Part shown: piece by piece, positions 9,267 through 18,618 of the stretch
Position numbering within the stretch: the first letter of the stretch is position 1
Layout of the letters: each line of letters opens with the position of its first letter
NCBI RefSeq assembly: GCF_001404515.1
Contig: NZ_CXWE01000009.1
Location: 1-64,000, forward strand
Direction of reading: 5' to 3'
DNA length: 64,000 nucleotides
From: Roseibium album
GTDB lineage: Bacteria; Pseudomonadota; Alphaproteobacteria; Rhizobiales; Stappiaceae
The notes under the pieces: generated by a model
What the model saw: only the letters and a program-made list of their open reading frames with translations
What the model was told of the DNA's origin: nothing
The model's database searches: none
Translations under genes and position numbers: made by a program

Positions 9267-10025
9267 ATGAGCGTGAAGATCAAACCGCTTCTGGCCGGGA
9301 ACTGGAAAATGAACGGTCTAAGGACCAGCCAGGCCGAATTTCATAAAATGAAAGCGGGATTGACCGATACTCTGGCCGATAGCGCAAATATTATGATCTG
9401 CCCTCCGGCCACGCTGATTCCGGCGCTGGCCGACATCGCCGCAGGGAGCGCGATTTTGGTTGGCGGCCAGGACTGCCACGGAGAAAAATCCGGCGCACAT
9501 ACCGGAGATATTTCTGCCGAGATGCTCAAGGATGCAGGTGCCACTGCCGTGATTGTCGGTCACTCGGAGCGCCGGACCGATCACGGTGAAGGGGATGGTG
9601 TTGTCAACGCAAAGGCGCAAGCAGCGTGGCGGGCCGGACTGGTCGCAATCGTTTGCGTTGGTGAAACAGAAGCCGAACGCAAGGCAGGGCAGGCAGTGTC
9701 AATCGTTCAAGGTCAGTTGAACAATTCCGTACCTGATGGAGCAACAGCGGAAAACACGGTCATTGCCTATGAACCCGTCTGGGCAATCGGGACAGGCCTG
9801 ACGCCGACTGCCCAGGATGTTGAGGAAATGCACAAGGCGATGCGCGACAATCTGGCGAGCAGATTCTCAGATGCCGGGGCAGCGATGCGCCTTCTGTATG
9901 GCGGCTCTGTAAAGCCGGCGAATGCCGCTGAACTCATGGCGGTTTCCAATGTCAACGGGGCTCTTGTCGGTGGTGCCAGCCTGAAGGCTGAAGACTTCCT
10001 GGGCATCCTTGACGCTTATTCGTGA
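9267..10025 (+). CDS. tpiA: Triosephosphate isomerase
   Basis: TpiA interconverts dihydroxyacetone phosphate and glyceraldehyde 3-phosphate in glycolysis and gluconeogenesis. All catalytic landmarks are present in the 252-residue protein: AGNWKMNG with lysine 14, VGHSERR with the catalytic histidine, AYEPVWAIGTG with the catalytic glutamate followed by the mobile loop, and LLYGGSVKP for phosphate binding. A GGGAG-type ribosome-binding site precedes the ATG. The gene starts a plus-strand run with secG and pyrG, an order conserved in Rhizobiales. A weak promoter-like pair (TTGCAA 9199-9204, TATAGG 9224-9229, 19-base spacer) lies just upstream. Confidence 0.96.
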   Translation: MSVKIKPLLAGNWKMNGLRTSQAEFHKMKAGLTDTLADSANIMICPPATLIPALADIAAGSAILVGGQDCHGEKSGAHTGDISAEMLKDAGATAVIVGHSERRTDHGEGDGVVNAKAQAAWRAGLVAIVCVGETEAERKAGQAVSIVQGQLNNSVPDGATAENTVIAYEPVWAIGTGLTPTAQDVEEMHKAMRDNLASRFSDAGAAMRLLYGGSVKPANAAELMAVSNVNGALVGGASLKAEDFLGILDAYS

Positions 10026-10135
10026 TCACGAAGCTCTTGAAGCTTCTGTGACGAAGGCTCAATTGAAGGGTGGAAAGCTGGCGGCGTCTGGTGTAGAAGG
10101 CCGCCAAACCTGAATTCAATACAGAATGGCGCTCG

Positions 10136-10513
10136 ATGGAAACCGTAGTCATCGTAATCCACCTTATGGTCGTCCTGGCCCTGGTGCTTGTTGTCCTCCT
10201 GCAGCGCTCCGAAGGCGGAGCGCTCGGCATTGGCGGAGGCGGAGGCGGAGGACTGATGTCCAGTCGTGGAACGGCAAATGTTCTGACGCGGGCGACGGCA
10301 GTTCTTGCTGTGGCCTTCTTTGCCACATCGCTCACATTGAGCCTCATCGCGCAGAACGAAGACAGCCCCTCTTCGATTCTGGACGCCTCGCCGGCGGCAT
10401 CCGATGGCACCCCGGTCACGGGTGAGGGCACGACCGGTGGCTCCGGTGGTATCCTTGATTCGCTGAAACAGCAGAGCGAACCTTCCGGTCCACAGGTCCC
10501 GGCCGCACAGTAA
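10136..10513 (+). CDS. secG: Preprotein translocase subunit SecG
   Basis: SecG is the small accessory membrane subunit of the SecYEG channel. The 125-residue protein opens with a membrane helix (VVIVIHLMVVLALVLVVLLQ) that runs into the family signature RSEGGALGIGGG. A second helix (ATAVLAVAFFATSLTLSLIA) follows at about 55-76, and then a Ser/Pro/Gly-rich tail. The long tail is common in alphaproteobacterial SecG. The ATG at 10136 is used; an ATG ten bases earlier is in another frame. A strong terminator follows at 10551. Confidence 0.94.
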   Translation: METVVIVIHLMVVLALVLVVLLQRSEGGALGIGGGGGGGLMSSRGTANVLTRATAVLAVAFFATSLTLSLIAQNEDSPSSILDASPAASDGTPVTGEGTTGGSGGILDSLKQQSEPSGPQVPAAQ

Positions 10514-10550
10514 GCGGCTCCGGCGGCCTCCGGGCCTTTCAATCGATATC

Positions 10551-10581
10551 TGCCCTGCGGCCTGTCTCGCAGGGCATTTTT
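10551..10581 (+). terminator. Intrinsic terminator between secG and pyrG
   Basis: TGCCCTGCG pairs perfectly with CGCAGGGCA across an 8-base loop, and five T residues follow directly. It would end tpiA-secG transcripts, so pyrG should have its own promoter or depend on read-through. Confidence 0.88.
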
Positions 10582-10644
10582 ATGTGTTAAGAACGCAACT
10601 CCCGAGTGGCCAAACGGCGCTCGGCAAGGATATGGTATTGGTCC

Positions 10645-12273
10645 ATGGCGCGATACATTTTCATTACCGGCGGCGTGGTCTCCTCGCTTGGAAAAGGTCT
10701 TGCTTCTGCTGCTTTGGGCGCATTGCTCCAGGCACGGGGCTACAAGGTTCGTTTGCGCAAGCTCGATCCTTATTTGAACGTGGACCCGGGGACGATGAGC
10801 CCCTACCAGCACGGAGAGTGCTATGTGACTGACGACGGGGCGGAAACGGACCTCGATCTCGGTCACTATGAACGCTTCACGGGACGTCCGGCAAACCAGC
10901 AGGACAATATAACCACCGGTCGCATTTATCAGGACATAATCGCCAAGGAACGGCGCGGAGATTACCTCGGCGGTACGGTTCAGGTCATTCCGCATGTCAC
11001 AGACGCGATCAAGAATTTTGTCCTGACCGGCAACGAGGATTACGACTTCGTGCTCGTTGAAATTGGCGGCACGGTCGGCGATATCGAAGGACTGCCGTAT
11101 TTTGAAGCGATTCGTCAGCTCGGAAATGACCTTCCGCGCGGCAGTGCAGTCTATGTGCACCTGACATTGATGCCTTACATACCCAGTGCCGGTGAAATGA
11201 AGACCAAGCCGACACAGCACTCGGTCAAGGAACTACGGTCGATCGGCATTCAACCTGATATCCTGATGATCCGTTGCGACCGGCCGATCCCGGAAACGGA
11301 AAAACGGAAGCTGTCTCTTTTCTGTAACGTGCGCGAAAGCGCCGTTATTCCGGCCTATGATGTCAAGTCCATCTATGACGTGCCGATCGCCTACCATCAG
11401 GAAGGGCTGGACGACGAAGTTCTCGCCGCATTCGGATTGACCGGGTCCCCGACGCCGGTTCTGGATCGTTGGGAAGGGATTTCTGCCGCTATTGCCAATC
11501 CGGAAGGAGAGGTAAAAATAGCGATTGTCGGCAAATACACGGTCCTGAAAGATGCTTACAAGTCATTGATCGAGGCTTTGGTCCACGGTGGTATCGCCAA
11601 CAGGGTCAAGGTGAATCTGGAGTGGATAGAATCGGAGACTTTCGAGAAGGAAGACCCGAGCCCTTATCTGGAAGGCGTGCATGGCATTCTTGTGCCTGGT
11701 GGATTTGGTGAACGCGGCGCGGAAGGAAAGATCGCAGCCGCGCATTTTGCCCGCACCCGCAAGATACCTTATTTCGGCATCTGTTTCGGAATGCAGATGG
11801 CCGTTCTCGAAGCTGCACGCAACATGGCCGGTATCTCAGAGGCAAATTCAACCGAATTCGGTCCAGCAACTGAACCCGTGGTCGGCCTGATGACAGAGTG
11901 GACCAAAGGCAATGAAATGGAGGTCCGCGACAAAGACGGTGATCTTGGCGGCACAATGCGGCTCGGAGCCTATCCCGCCGCTTTGAAGCAAGGGTCCCGC
12001 ATTGCGAATATCTACGCGGCCACAAACATATCGGAGCGTCACCGGCACCGCTACGAGGTCAATATCGGCTACCGTGAGAAACTGGAAGACTGTGGCCTGA
12101 TCTTTGCCGGAACTTCGCCGGACGGTGTTCTGCCTGAAACAGTTGAAATCGAGGATCATCCCTGGTTCATCGGAGTTCAATATCATCCGGAACTGAAGTC
12201 ACGTCCATTCGACCCGCATCCTTTGTTCGCGTCCTTTATCGGCGCAGCGTTGCAGCAGAGCCGTCTGGTCTGA
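10645..12273 (+). CDS. pyrG: CTP synthase
   Basis: PyrG aminates UTP to CTP using glutamine and ATP. The N-terminal synthetase domain begins MARYIFITGGVVSSLGKG, the canonical start with the ATP-binding loop. The C-terminal class I glutamine amidotransferase domain has PYFGICFGMQ with the nucleophilic cysteine and QYHPELKSRP with the catalytic His/Glu. Length is 542 residues, normal for the family. An in-frame GTG 39 bases upstream would add residues not seen in homologues and is rejected. Confidence 0.97.
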   Translation: MARYIFITGGVVSSLGKGLASAALGALLQARGYKVRLRKLDPYLNVDPGTMSPYQHGECYVTDDGAETDLDLGHYERFTGRPANQQDNITTGRIYQDIIAKERRGDYLGGTVQVIPHVTDAIKNFVLTGNEDYDFVLVEIGGTVGDIEGLPYFEAIRQLGNDLPRGSAVYVHLTLMPYIPSAGEMKTKPTQHSVKELRSIGIQPDILMIRCDRPIPETEKRKLSLFCNVRESAVIPAYDVKSIYDVPIAYHQEGLDDEVLAAFGLTGSPTPVLDRWEGISAAIANPEGEVKIAIVGKYTVLKDAYKSLIEALVHGGIANRVKVNLEWIESETFEKEDPSPYLEGVHGILVPGGFGERGAEGKIAAAHFARTRKIPYFGICFGMQMAVLEAARNMAGISEANSTEFGPATEPVVGLMTEWTKGNEMEVRDKDGDLGGTMRLGAYPAALKQGSRIANIYAATNISERHRHRYEVNIGYREKLEDCGLIFAGTSPDGVLPETVEIEDHPWFIGVQYHPELKSRPFDPHPLFASFIGAALQQSRLV

Positions 12274-12298
12274 CGCTCGAACCCCGAAAGGAACACCC

Positions 12299-13129
12299 AT
12301 GGTGCGTGGCCTTGATCATCTCGTCGTTGCGGTAAACGATCTCGAGGCAGCCGGCCGGGCCTATGAGGCCATAGGATTTACGGTCACTCCTGAGAACCAG
12401 CATCCCTGGGGCACTGCGAACAGGCTTGTTCAACTCGACGGGTTTTTCATCGAACTACTGACGGTCAAGGAACCGGAGGCGATTGCAGAGACCAATGGTA
12501 CGGCATTTTCTTTCGGCGCTTTCAACAGGGATTTCCTGAAAAACCGGGAAGGGGCAAGCATGCTGGTGCTGGAGAGCCATGATGCTGTTCAGGACCGGGA
12601 AGATTTCAAGAAGGCGGGGTTGAAACTCTTTGATCCGTTCTCCTTTGAACGTGTCGCCAACCTGCCGGATGGAAAAACCGCGAAAGTTGCGTTCGATCTT
12701 ACCATTCTTCAAGATCCGCTTTGTCCGGGGATCGGCTATTTCACCTGCCACAACAAGTATCCGGAAAACTTTTGGAAGCCGGCATTTCAAAAACATGAAA
12801 ACGGAGCAAGGGACATCAAAACCGTATTCCTGGTCGCCGGCGACCCCTCAGACCACCATGAATTCCTCGGCGGCTTTACCGGTCAACGCGAAATGAGAGC
12901 GACCAGCCTTGGACTTGAGGTTCAAACACCAAGAGGCGATATTTCTGTCCTCAATCCGGACGCTTTTCGGGCACTGGTTGGCGAGGATGCCGCTGACGCG
13001 CTTCAAGGGAGATTGCCGCAGATTGCCGCTATCGAGATAACTTCAGCCAAGGTAGTGGAGCCAAAGATCCTTCCGGCCAATCAATTTTTGGGCCTGACAC
13101 TGATTCTTTCACCTGAAAGCAAACAGTAG
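12299..13129 (+). CDS. VOC-family protein (glyoxalase-like domain)
   Basis: The 276-residue protein starts GLDHLVVAVNDLEAAGRAYEAIGFTV, the opening beta-alpha-beta unit of the vicinal oxygen chelate fold, with a possible metal-binding histidine at position 7. The layout suggests two paired VOC modules, the second near residues 140-270 (IKTVFLVAGDPSDHHEFLGG). This resembles the Glyoxalase_3-type proteins annotated as VOC family; the substrate is not known. It follows pyrG by 25 bases and has a ribosome-binding site (GAAAGGA) before the ATG. The neighbours do not point to a pathway. Confidence 0.75.
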   Translation: MVRGLDHLVVAVNDLEAAGRAYEAIGFTVTPENQHPWGTANRLVQLDGFFIELLTVKEPEAIAETNGTAFSFGAFNRDFLKNREGASMLVLESHDAVQDREDFKKAGLKLFDPFSFERVANLPDGKTAKVAFDLTILQDPLCPGIGYFTCHNKYPENFWKPAFQKHENGARDIKTVFLVAGDPSDHHEFLGGFTGQREMRATSLGLEVQTPRGDISVLNPDAFRALVGEDAADALQGRLPQIAAIEITSAKVVEPKILPANQFLGLTLILSPESKQ

Positions 13130-13236
13130 ACGGGCTGTTACAAAGAACATCCGCAAAAGAACCGAACCGGTCATGAGGATTGAAAACGCAGGGTAATTTT
13201 CTTGGCTGCGAACAGGCTTCAAACGAGAAAATTCGC

Positions 13237-13264
13237 TTGTTGAATCAATCAGTCCTTTTATAGT
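13237..13264 (+). promoter_or_regulatory. Candidate promoter of the RND efflux operon
   Basis: TTGTTG (13237-13242), a 16-base spacer and TATAGT (13259-13264) predict a start site near 13271, about 40 bases before the ATG of the adaptor gene. No adjacent TetR-type regulator gene and no clear palindromic operator were seen. Confidence 0.5.
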
Positions 13265-13313
13265 GAACTCCGATTAAACGCGCGACCCACAGGTCTGACA
13301 GCGGAGTTCTCGA

Positions 13314-14477
13314 ATGCCATTTTTGCGTTTTGCCCCATTTCCACGCCGCTTCGTTCTAGCAGCAACTGCGTTGAGCTTTCTCGCAGCCTGTTCGGACGAT
13401 TCAAAGCAGGCCCAGGCCCCGGCAGCGCCTCCGCCCTCAGTCACAGTCGCCAAGGTAGCATCTCAGGATGTGCGCCAAAGCGAAACATTTGTCGGGCAGA
13501 TCGCGGCTGTTGACCAGGTTGACCTTGTGGCGCGCGTCAGTGGTTTTCTCGAGAACAAGGCTGTTCCTGACGGCTCCTTTGTCAAGAAAGACGATTTGCT
13601 GTTCACGATCGAGAAGGCCGAGTACGAAGCGCAGCTGACCAAGGCGAAGGCGGATCTTGCCAGTGCAAAGGCTGATGCAGCCCTCAAGGCGGCGGACGAA
13701 AAACGCGACAAGGACCTTCTGGAAAAAGGGCATGTTTCCGAGGCTGCCTATGAAGCGACACTCGCCCAGAAACAACAGGCGGAAGCTTCCGTGGAAGCAG
13801 CCCAGTCAGGATTGCAGCAGGCAGAACTGAACCTGAGCTACACCGACATTTCAGCACCTTTTCCCGGCCAGATCGGCAAAAGCACCTATAGTGTCGGTGA
13901 ACTGGTCGGTCCGAGCACGAATGCACTGGCCAAGTTGATCCGCCTGGCGCCGGTCTATGTCAATTTCTCCGTGAGCGAAGCGCAGTATCTTAACGCCGTT
14001 AAGACACACGACATCAGCCCTGCGGATTTGTCTCCTGAGGAAGCGCCGTCTATCAGCCTGGTGCTGCCGAACGGTGACAACTACGGAGAAAAGGGCAAGA
14101 TCGTCTATATCGACAATGAAATCGATACGGCGACCGGAACGATCTCGTTCCGGGGAGAATTTGAAAACAAGGACGTCCGTCTTCTGGCGGGAACCTATGT
14201 CACCGTGTTGCTCGAAGCTCCGAATACCGAAACTGCGCTTGTGGTGCCCCAGGCCGCGATCCAGCGAGATCAGCAGGGTGCATTTGCGCTTGCCATTACG
14301 GCGGACAAGAAGGTCGAACAGAAATACGTCGAACTCGGTCAGCAGATCGGGACGAATTTCGTTGTCACCAAGGGACTTGAAGAGGGCGTAGAGGTCATTA
14401 CCGAGGGGCTTCAGAAAGTGCGGCCGGGCGTGGAAGTTGAACCGGTGCTTGCATCTCAGCCGGCGGAGCAAAGCTAA
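13314..14477 (+). CDS. RND efflux periplasmic adaptor lipoprotein (AcrA/MexA family)
   Basis: The 387-residue protein has a lipoprotein signal peptide with lipobox LAAC, the acylated cysteine being residue 26. A lipoyl-type region (VARVSGFLENKAVPDGSFV), a coiled-coil hairpin rich in Lys/Ala/Gln, the second lipoyl half and beta-barrel (APFPGQIGKSTYSVGELV), and a membrane-proximal domain (ALVVPQAAIQRDQQGAFAL) follow. It links the inner-membrane pump to an outer-membrane factor. The stop codon directly abuts the pump ATG with no spacer, so the pair is one operon. No outer-membrane factor gene is present in the window. Confidence 0.94.
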   Translation: MPFLRFAPFPRRFVLAATALSFLAACSDDSKQAQAPAAPPPSVTVAKVASQDVRQSETFVGQIAAVDQVDLVARVSGFLENKAVPDGSFVKKDDLLFTIEKAEYEAQLTKAKADLASAKADAALKAADEKRDKDLLEKGHVSEAAYEATLAQKQQAEASVEAAQSGLQQAELNLSYTDISAPFPGQIGKSTYSVGELVGPSTNALAKLIRLAPVYVNFSVSEAQYLNAVKTHDISPADLSPEEAPSISLVLPNGDNYGEKGKIVYIDNEIDTATGTISFRGEFENKDVRLLAGTYVTVLLEAPNTETALVVPQAAIQRDQQGAFALAITADKKVEQKYVELGQQIGTNFVVTKGLEEGVEVITEGLQKVRPGVEVEPVLASQPAEQS

Positions 14478-17400
14478 ATGTTTTCTCGCTTTTTTATCTA
14501 CCGGCCAAAATTCGCGCTGGTCATTTCCATTGTCATTACAATTGCCGGCATTCTGGGATACGTGTCGCTGCCGGTCGAACAGTTTCCGAATATTACCCCA
14601 CCGGTCGTGAATGTTTCGGCAACCTATACCGGCGCGAATGCGGAAGTTCTTGAAGAAACGGTTGCGGCGCCCATCGAAGGCCAGGTGAATGGCGTCGACG
14701 ACATGATCTACATGCAGTCGACCAGTAACGACAGCGGCAACTATTCGCTGAACGTGACATTCGCTGTCGGGACAGACCCGGATATCGCCACGGTCAATAC
14801 GCAGAACCGTGTTTCGCAGGCAACCAGCCAATTGCCGAGCGAAGTGACCGCCAATGGCGTGACCGTGCAAAAAGCCAGCACAAACATGTTGCTGGTCATA
14901 ACGCTCTATTCGCCAAACAGTACTTTTGACCCGGTTTTTCTGTCCAACTACGCGTCCATAAACCTGAAGGACTCCCTCGCGCGCGTTCAAGGCGTCGGAC
15001 GCGCCGACGTCATGACGGATTTCGCCTACGGTATGCGCATCTGGCTTGATCCGGACAGGCTCACCAGCCTGGGCATGACACCCAGCGATTTCATCGCTGC
15101 CGTTCAAGACCAGAACATTCAGGTTGCTGCCGGTCAGATCGGCGCGCCACCGGTGCCTGACGGCCAGCAGTTCCAGTATACGATCAAGGCCAAGGGCCGC
15201 TTGTCGACACCTGAAGAATTTGAAGAAATCGTGCTTCGAACCGGTGCAGACGGAGCTGTTGTCACGATCGGCGATGTGGCCCGGGTTGAACTCGGCGCAC
15301 AGTTCTACAATGCGTCGGGTGAATACAACGGCCAGCCGTCAACCGTCCTGGCAATCTATCAGGCTCCCGGTGCGAATGCCCTGCAGGTGTCGGAAAACGT
15401 TCTTGCGCGCCTTGAGAGCCTGTCAAAGGCATTTCCGGATGACATGGAGTATGCGGTTCCGTTCAACACGACCGACTTTGTTCAGGCGTCGCTTGATGAC
15501 GTGATCGCCACGTTGTTCCTCACGTTTCTGCTCGTCGTTTCGGTGGTCTTCATCTTTCTCGGCAACTGGCGAGCGACGATCATTCCAACGGTTGCAATTC
15601 CCGTATCGCTGATCGGGACATTTGCGGTTCTGCTTGCTCTTGGGATGTCCTTGAACACGATTTCGCTGTTCGCCCTCGTTCTGGCAATCGGTATCGTGGT
15701 TGATGACGCGATCGTGGTAGTTGAGAACGTTGAACGCATCATTGCGGAGGAGGGACTTTCTCCAAAGGACGCGACAGCAAAGGCGATGGAGCAGATCACC
15801 AGCCCGGTTATCGCAACCACCCTGGTTCTGCTGGCTGTGTTCGTGCCGACGATCTTCATGCCTGGTATAACCGGCAGGCTCTATTCGCAATTCGCGGTCA
15901 CGATTTCCGTATCCGTGGTGATCTCTTCCATCAACGCGCTTACCCTTTCACCTGCGCTGTGCGGACTTATCCTGAAGGCCCGTTCGGGGCCGCCGCGCGG
16001 CATCATGGGATTGTTCGATCGCGGCATAACCGGTATTCGCGACGGCTACACAGCGATCATCCGGCGTCTCGTGCGGGTTGCGTTCGTTGCCATCATCATT
16101 GTCGGCGGGGCGATCGCCGTGATCGTGACGCTTGGCGGTACGCTCCCTCAGGGTTTTCTTCCGTCCGAGGACCAGGGCTATCTCATGGTTGATGTCCAAC
16201 TGCCGGACGGGGCCGCGCTCGAACGCACCGAGGAGGTAACGAAACGCGTTGTCGAATTGACGCAAAAGACGCCGGGCGTCGAGAATGTTGTGATCGTGAA
16301 CGGGTTCTCGATCCTCAACGGCGCGACGTCCTCCAACGCCGCTCTGGTGATCGCCACCATGAGCAACTGGGAGGACAGGCAGGAACCGAATCTGAAAATC
16401 AACGCGATTCTGGCTAATTTCTGGGCCGAGTTCTCGACCATTCCCGGCGCCAACATCATCGCATTCAATCCGCCACCGATCCCGGGTCTCGGGACAACCG
16501 GTGGTGTTCAGATGATGCTTCAGCAGACAGGTGGCGGAACGCCTCAGGAACTTGCGTCAGCTGTCGGGTCAATGGTCTATTCAGCCAACCAGAGCGCGGA
16601 AATCGCGCGGGCCTATTCCACTTTCAGGGCGAATGTTCCGCAGGTCTTTGTCGACCTGGATCGGGAAAAGACCAAAACGCTCGGCGTCAACGTGGCGGAT
16701 GTTTTCACAACACTCCAGGCCTATCTCGGATCCTACTACATCAACGATTTCAACATATTCGGCCGTGTGTACAAGGTCATGATCCAGGCCGAGGGCCAGT
16801 ACCGCGACAAGATCGATGACATCGGCCGGTTATATGTGCGCTCGACGGATGGAACGATGGTGCCGCTGCGCAGTGTGCTGACGACGGAAAACGTTCTCGG
16901 TCCGCAGATCCTGACGCGCTACAACATGTTCCGCGCAGCCGCCGTGATGGCGGATCCTGCGCCCGGGGCGTCGACGGGTGTTGTTATCAACGAGGTTGAA
17001 GGCGCGGCGCAGGAAGCCCTGCCGCCCGGCTATTCTTATGAATGGACCGGAACAGCACAGCAGCAGCTCGGGTCCGGCAATATCGTCATGTTTATCCTGA
17101 TGTTGTCGATCCTGTTCACCTATCTGTTCCTTGTCGCCCAGTATGAAAGCTGGACGATGCCGGTCGCTATCCTGATGTCGGTGTCCTTTGCGATCATGGG
17201 GGCGCTTGTGGCCGTGTTCGTGACCGGCGGGGACGTCAATCTCTATACGCAGATCGGGATGATCATGCTCGTCGGCATGGGGGCGAAGAACGCCATCCTA
17301 ATTGTTGAATTTGCGATGGAGCAGCGCGACAGCGGTAAATGCATCACCGAGGCGGCGACAGAAGCGGCACATCTTCGTTTCCGTGCCGTCATGATGACAG

Positions 17401-17627
17401 CGCTGTCGTTCCTGCTCGGTGTCGTGCCTTTGATGACGGCCTCGAGCGCGGGCGCTGCCAGTCAGAAGGCGATCGGCTTTGCGGTCTTCGGCGGCATGTT
17501 GTTTGCGACCGTGATCGGCGTGCTGATGATCCCGATCCTCTATGTCTGCCTGCAGTATCTGCGCGAAAAGGTGAAGAGCATGTTCGGTGGGGAAGAGAAG
17601 GTATCCCAAAGCGCTCCGGCGACTTAG
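14478..17627 (+). CDS. RND efflux transporter permease (AcrB/HAE1 family)
   Basis: This 1049-residue inner-membrane pump exports hydrophobic or amphiphilic compounds using the proton gradient. It begins MFSRFFIYRPKFALVISIV, has the SLPVEQFPNITPP segment, and carries the proton-relay acidic pair D409-D410 in GIVVDDAIVVVENVER. The LPQGFLPSEDQGY stretch of the second half and the second membrane bundle (GMGAKNAILIVEFAMEQ) are also present. All match the HAE1 drug-efflux group, as opposed to heavy-metal CzcA pumps. A perfect hairpin terminator follows the stop codon. Confidence 0.95.
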   Translation: MFSRFFIYRPKFALVISIVITIAGILGYVSLPVEQFPNITPPVVNVSATYTGANAEVLEETVAAPIEGQVNGVDDMIYMQSTSNDSGNYSLNVTFAVGTDPDIATVNTQNRVSQATSQLPSEVTANGVTVQKASTNMLLVITLYSPNSTFDPVFLSNYASINLKDSLARVQGVGRADVMTDFAYGMRIWLDPDRLTSLGMTPSDFIAAVQDQNIQVAAGQIGAPPVPDGQQFQYTIKAKGRLSTPEEFEEIVLRTGADGAVVTIGDVARVELGAQFYNASGEYNGQPSTVLAIYQAPGANALQVSENVLARLESLSKAFPDDMEYAVPFNTTDFVQASLDDVIATLFLTFLLVVSVVFIFLGNWRATIIPTVAIPVSLIGTFAVLLALGMSLNTISLFALVLAIGIVVDDAIVVVENVERIIAEEGLSPKDATAKAMEQITSPVIATTLVLLAVFVPTIFMPGITGRLYSQFAVTISVSVVISSINALTLSPALCGLILKARSGPPRGIMGLFDRGITGIRDGYTAIIRRLVRVAFVAIIIVGGAIAVIVTLGGTLPQGFLPSEDQGYLMVDVQLPDGAALERTEEVTKRVVELTQKTPGVENVVIVNGFSILNGATSSNAALVIATMSNWEDRQEPNLKINAILANFWAEFSTIPGANIIAFNPPPIPGLGTTGGVQMMLQQTGGGTPQELASAVGSMVYSANQSAEIARAYSTFRANVPQVFVDLDREKTKTLGVNVADVFTTLQAYLGSYYINDFNIFGRVYKVMIQAEGQYRDKIDDIGRLYVRSTDGTMVPLRSVLTTENVLGPQILTRYNMFRAAAVMADPAPGASTGVVINEVEGAAQEALPPGYSYEWTGTAQQQLGSGNIVMFILMLSILFTYLFLVAQYESWTMPVAILMSVSFAIMGALVAVFVTGGDVNLYTQIGMIMLVGMGAKNAILIVEFAMEQRDSGKCITEAATEAAHLRFRAVMMTALSFLLGVVPLMTASSAGAASQKAIGFAVFGGMLFATVIGVLMIPILYVCLQYLREKVKSMFGGEEKVSQSAPAT

Positions 17628-17654
17628 TCCGGATCGGACAATTTCGGGTCAATT

Positions 17655-17687
17655 CACCGGGCGGAACAGTGTTCCGCCCGGTGTGTT
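17655..17687 (+). terminator. Intrinsic terminator after the RND efflux operon
   Basis: A perfect 13-bp stem (CACCGGGCGGAAC / GTTCCGCCCGGTG) with a 3-base loop is followed by TGTTTC. The T run is short but the stem is very stable; it probably ends the efflux transcript. Confidence 0.78.
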
Positions 17688-17771
17688 TCATCTCAAGGCA
17701 CTGAATTTTTTGTAGCAATCCCGGCTGGCTGGAAATTGCATCGCCGCAGGTCAGTGTGCGGTCCACACGGG

Positions 17772-18026
17772 TCAATCGGTGGATTCGAAAACCGTTTCGA
17801 TGGCCTGGAAAATCGTATGGTAGAGGCCGACCTCGTCTTTCGCGAAATCGCCGTGAGGCACCGCCTTCTTGGCCTCGTTGAGCAAATCCGCCTTGATGGC
17901 ATCAAGATCCACGATGTTGCCGTCAGCGTGCTTTTCAAGCTCAACGTAGAGCCGCTTGGCGATGCCAGCATAGGCAACAATTGCGGTGACCATGTGCGTC
18001 GGCTCGTCCGGTATCTGGATTTTCAT
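17772..18026 (-). CDS. Small conserved-looking protein of unknown function
   Basis: An 84-residue acidic, soluble protein beginning MKIQIPDEPTHMVTAIVAYA. A well-placed GAGGGAAG ribosome-binding site lies about 10 bases before the ATG. No signal peptide, membrane helix or known motif is visible; it looks helical, with alternating hydrophobic and charged residues. It converges on the efflux operon and ends 85 bases from its terminator. I do not recognise the family. Codon use fits the genome, which favours a real gene. Confidence 0.6.
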   Translation of the reverse strand: MKIQIPDEPTHMVTAIVAYAGIAKRLYVELEKHADGNIVDLDAIKADLLNEAKKAVPHGDFAKDEVGLYHTIFQAIETVFESTD

Positions 18027-18618
18027 CCGTGCCGCTTCCCTCGTTAAAAACAGTTCCCTTTCCGATCAGATATAGTGGTTTCCTGAAAAGCAGGCATGAA
18101 AATCTGAAAGTCCTTGAGTTGGAGAACATCACAATCCTGTTTGCCGAAGGGTCGAATTGAACCACTTCCCCGATTGTCTTCAATCATGAGTTTGCTCCGT
18201 TTGCGGCCTGACAGGATCGCATCCCTGTGCTGTTCGCTCTTTTGTCTCATAGTTCATTCCCGACAAGTAGAAATGAGCCAAAGCCTTGTACCTGGGCAAT
18301 CAGCTTGTCTGGACACTGGGTGTTGGCGGGGAGCACAAGGGCGGAGTGAGTTTGTTCGGAAGGTGGACAGCGCTGACAAGCCTCTGGTGAAAACCTCGAG
18401 CGGTGAATTTGTTTTCTGATTTCAGTGCGATTAGGCGGATCCTTCGGAAGGGCTATGGCGCAAGGTCAGACGCGAACCGGCGAATGTAGCGGTGACCCCA
18501 GCCAACGAAGGACGGAAGATTTGCGGATCGACGCGGTGGAGGTTAGGGCGAAAGCTGTCATGACATTCAGTTCGCGCCGGCAGCGATACCCAGCCTTTGT
18601 CACCATTGAGTATATTGC
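18027..18618. other. 592-base gene-free stretch between the small gene and the esterase
   Basis: No convincing gene. Short open frames exist on both strands (for example 18044-18250 minus and 18425-18622 plus), but they have no good ribosome-binding site, irregular codon use and no recognisable protein features. The stretch looks like eroded coding DNA. No tRNA, repeat or terminator was seen. Confidence 0.4.

Noticed and set aside
9952..11220. A 422-codon open frame antisense to secG and pyrG
   Set aside because: It lies wholly opposite conserved genes, has low-complexity Pro/Arg runs from the SecG Gly-rich part, and no ribosome-binding site. It is a shadow of codon bias.
13851..15107. A 418-codon antisense open frame across the RND genes
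   Set aside because: Opposite two conserved genes, Arg/His/Asp-rich without family features.
18044..18250. A 68-codon minus-strand frame just upstream of the small gene at 17772
   Set aside because: Its 17-base spacing to that gene is attractive, but codon use is irregular, the ribosome-binding site is poor and nothing is recognisable. Kept as part of the gene-free stretch.
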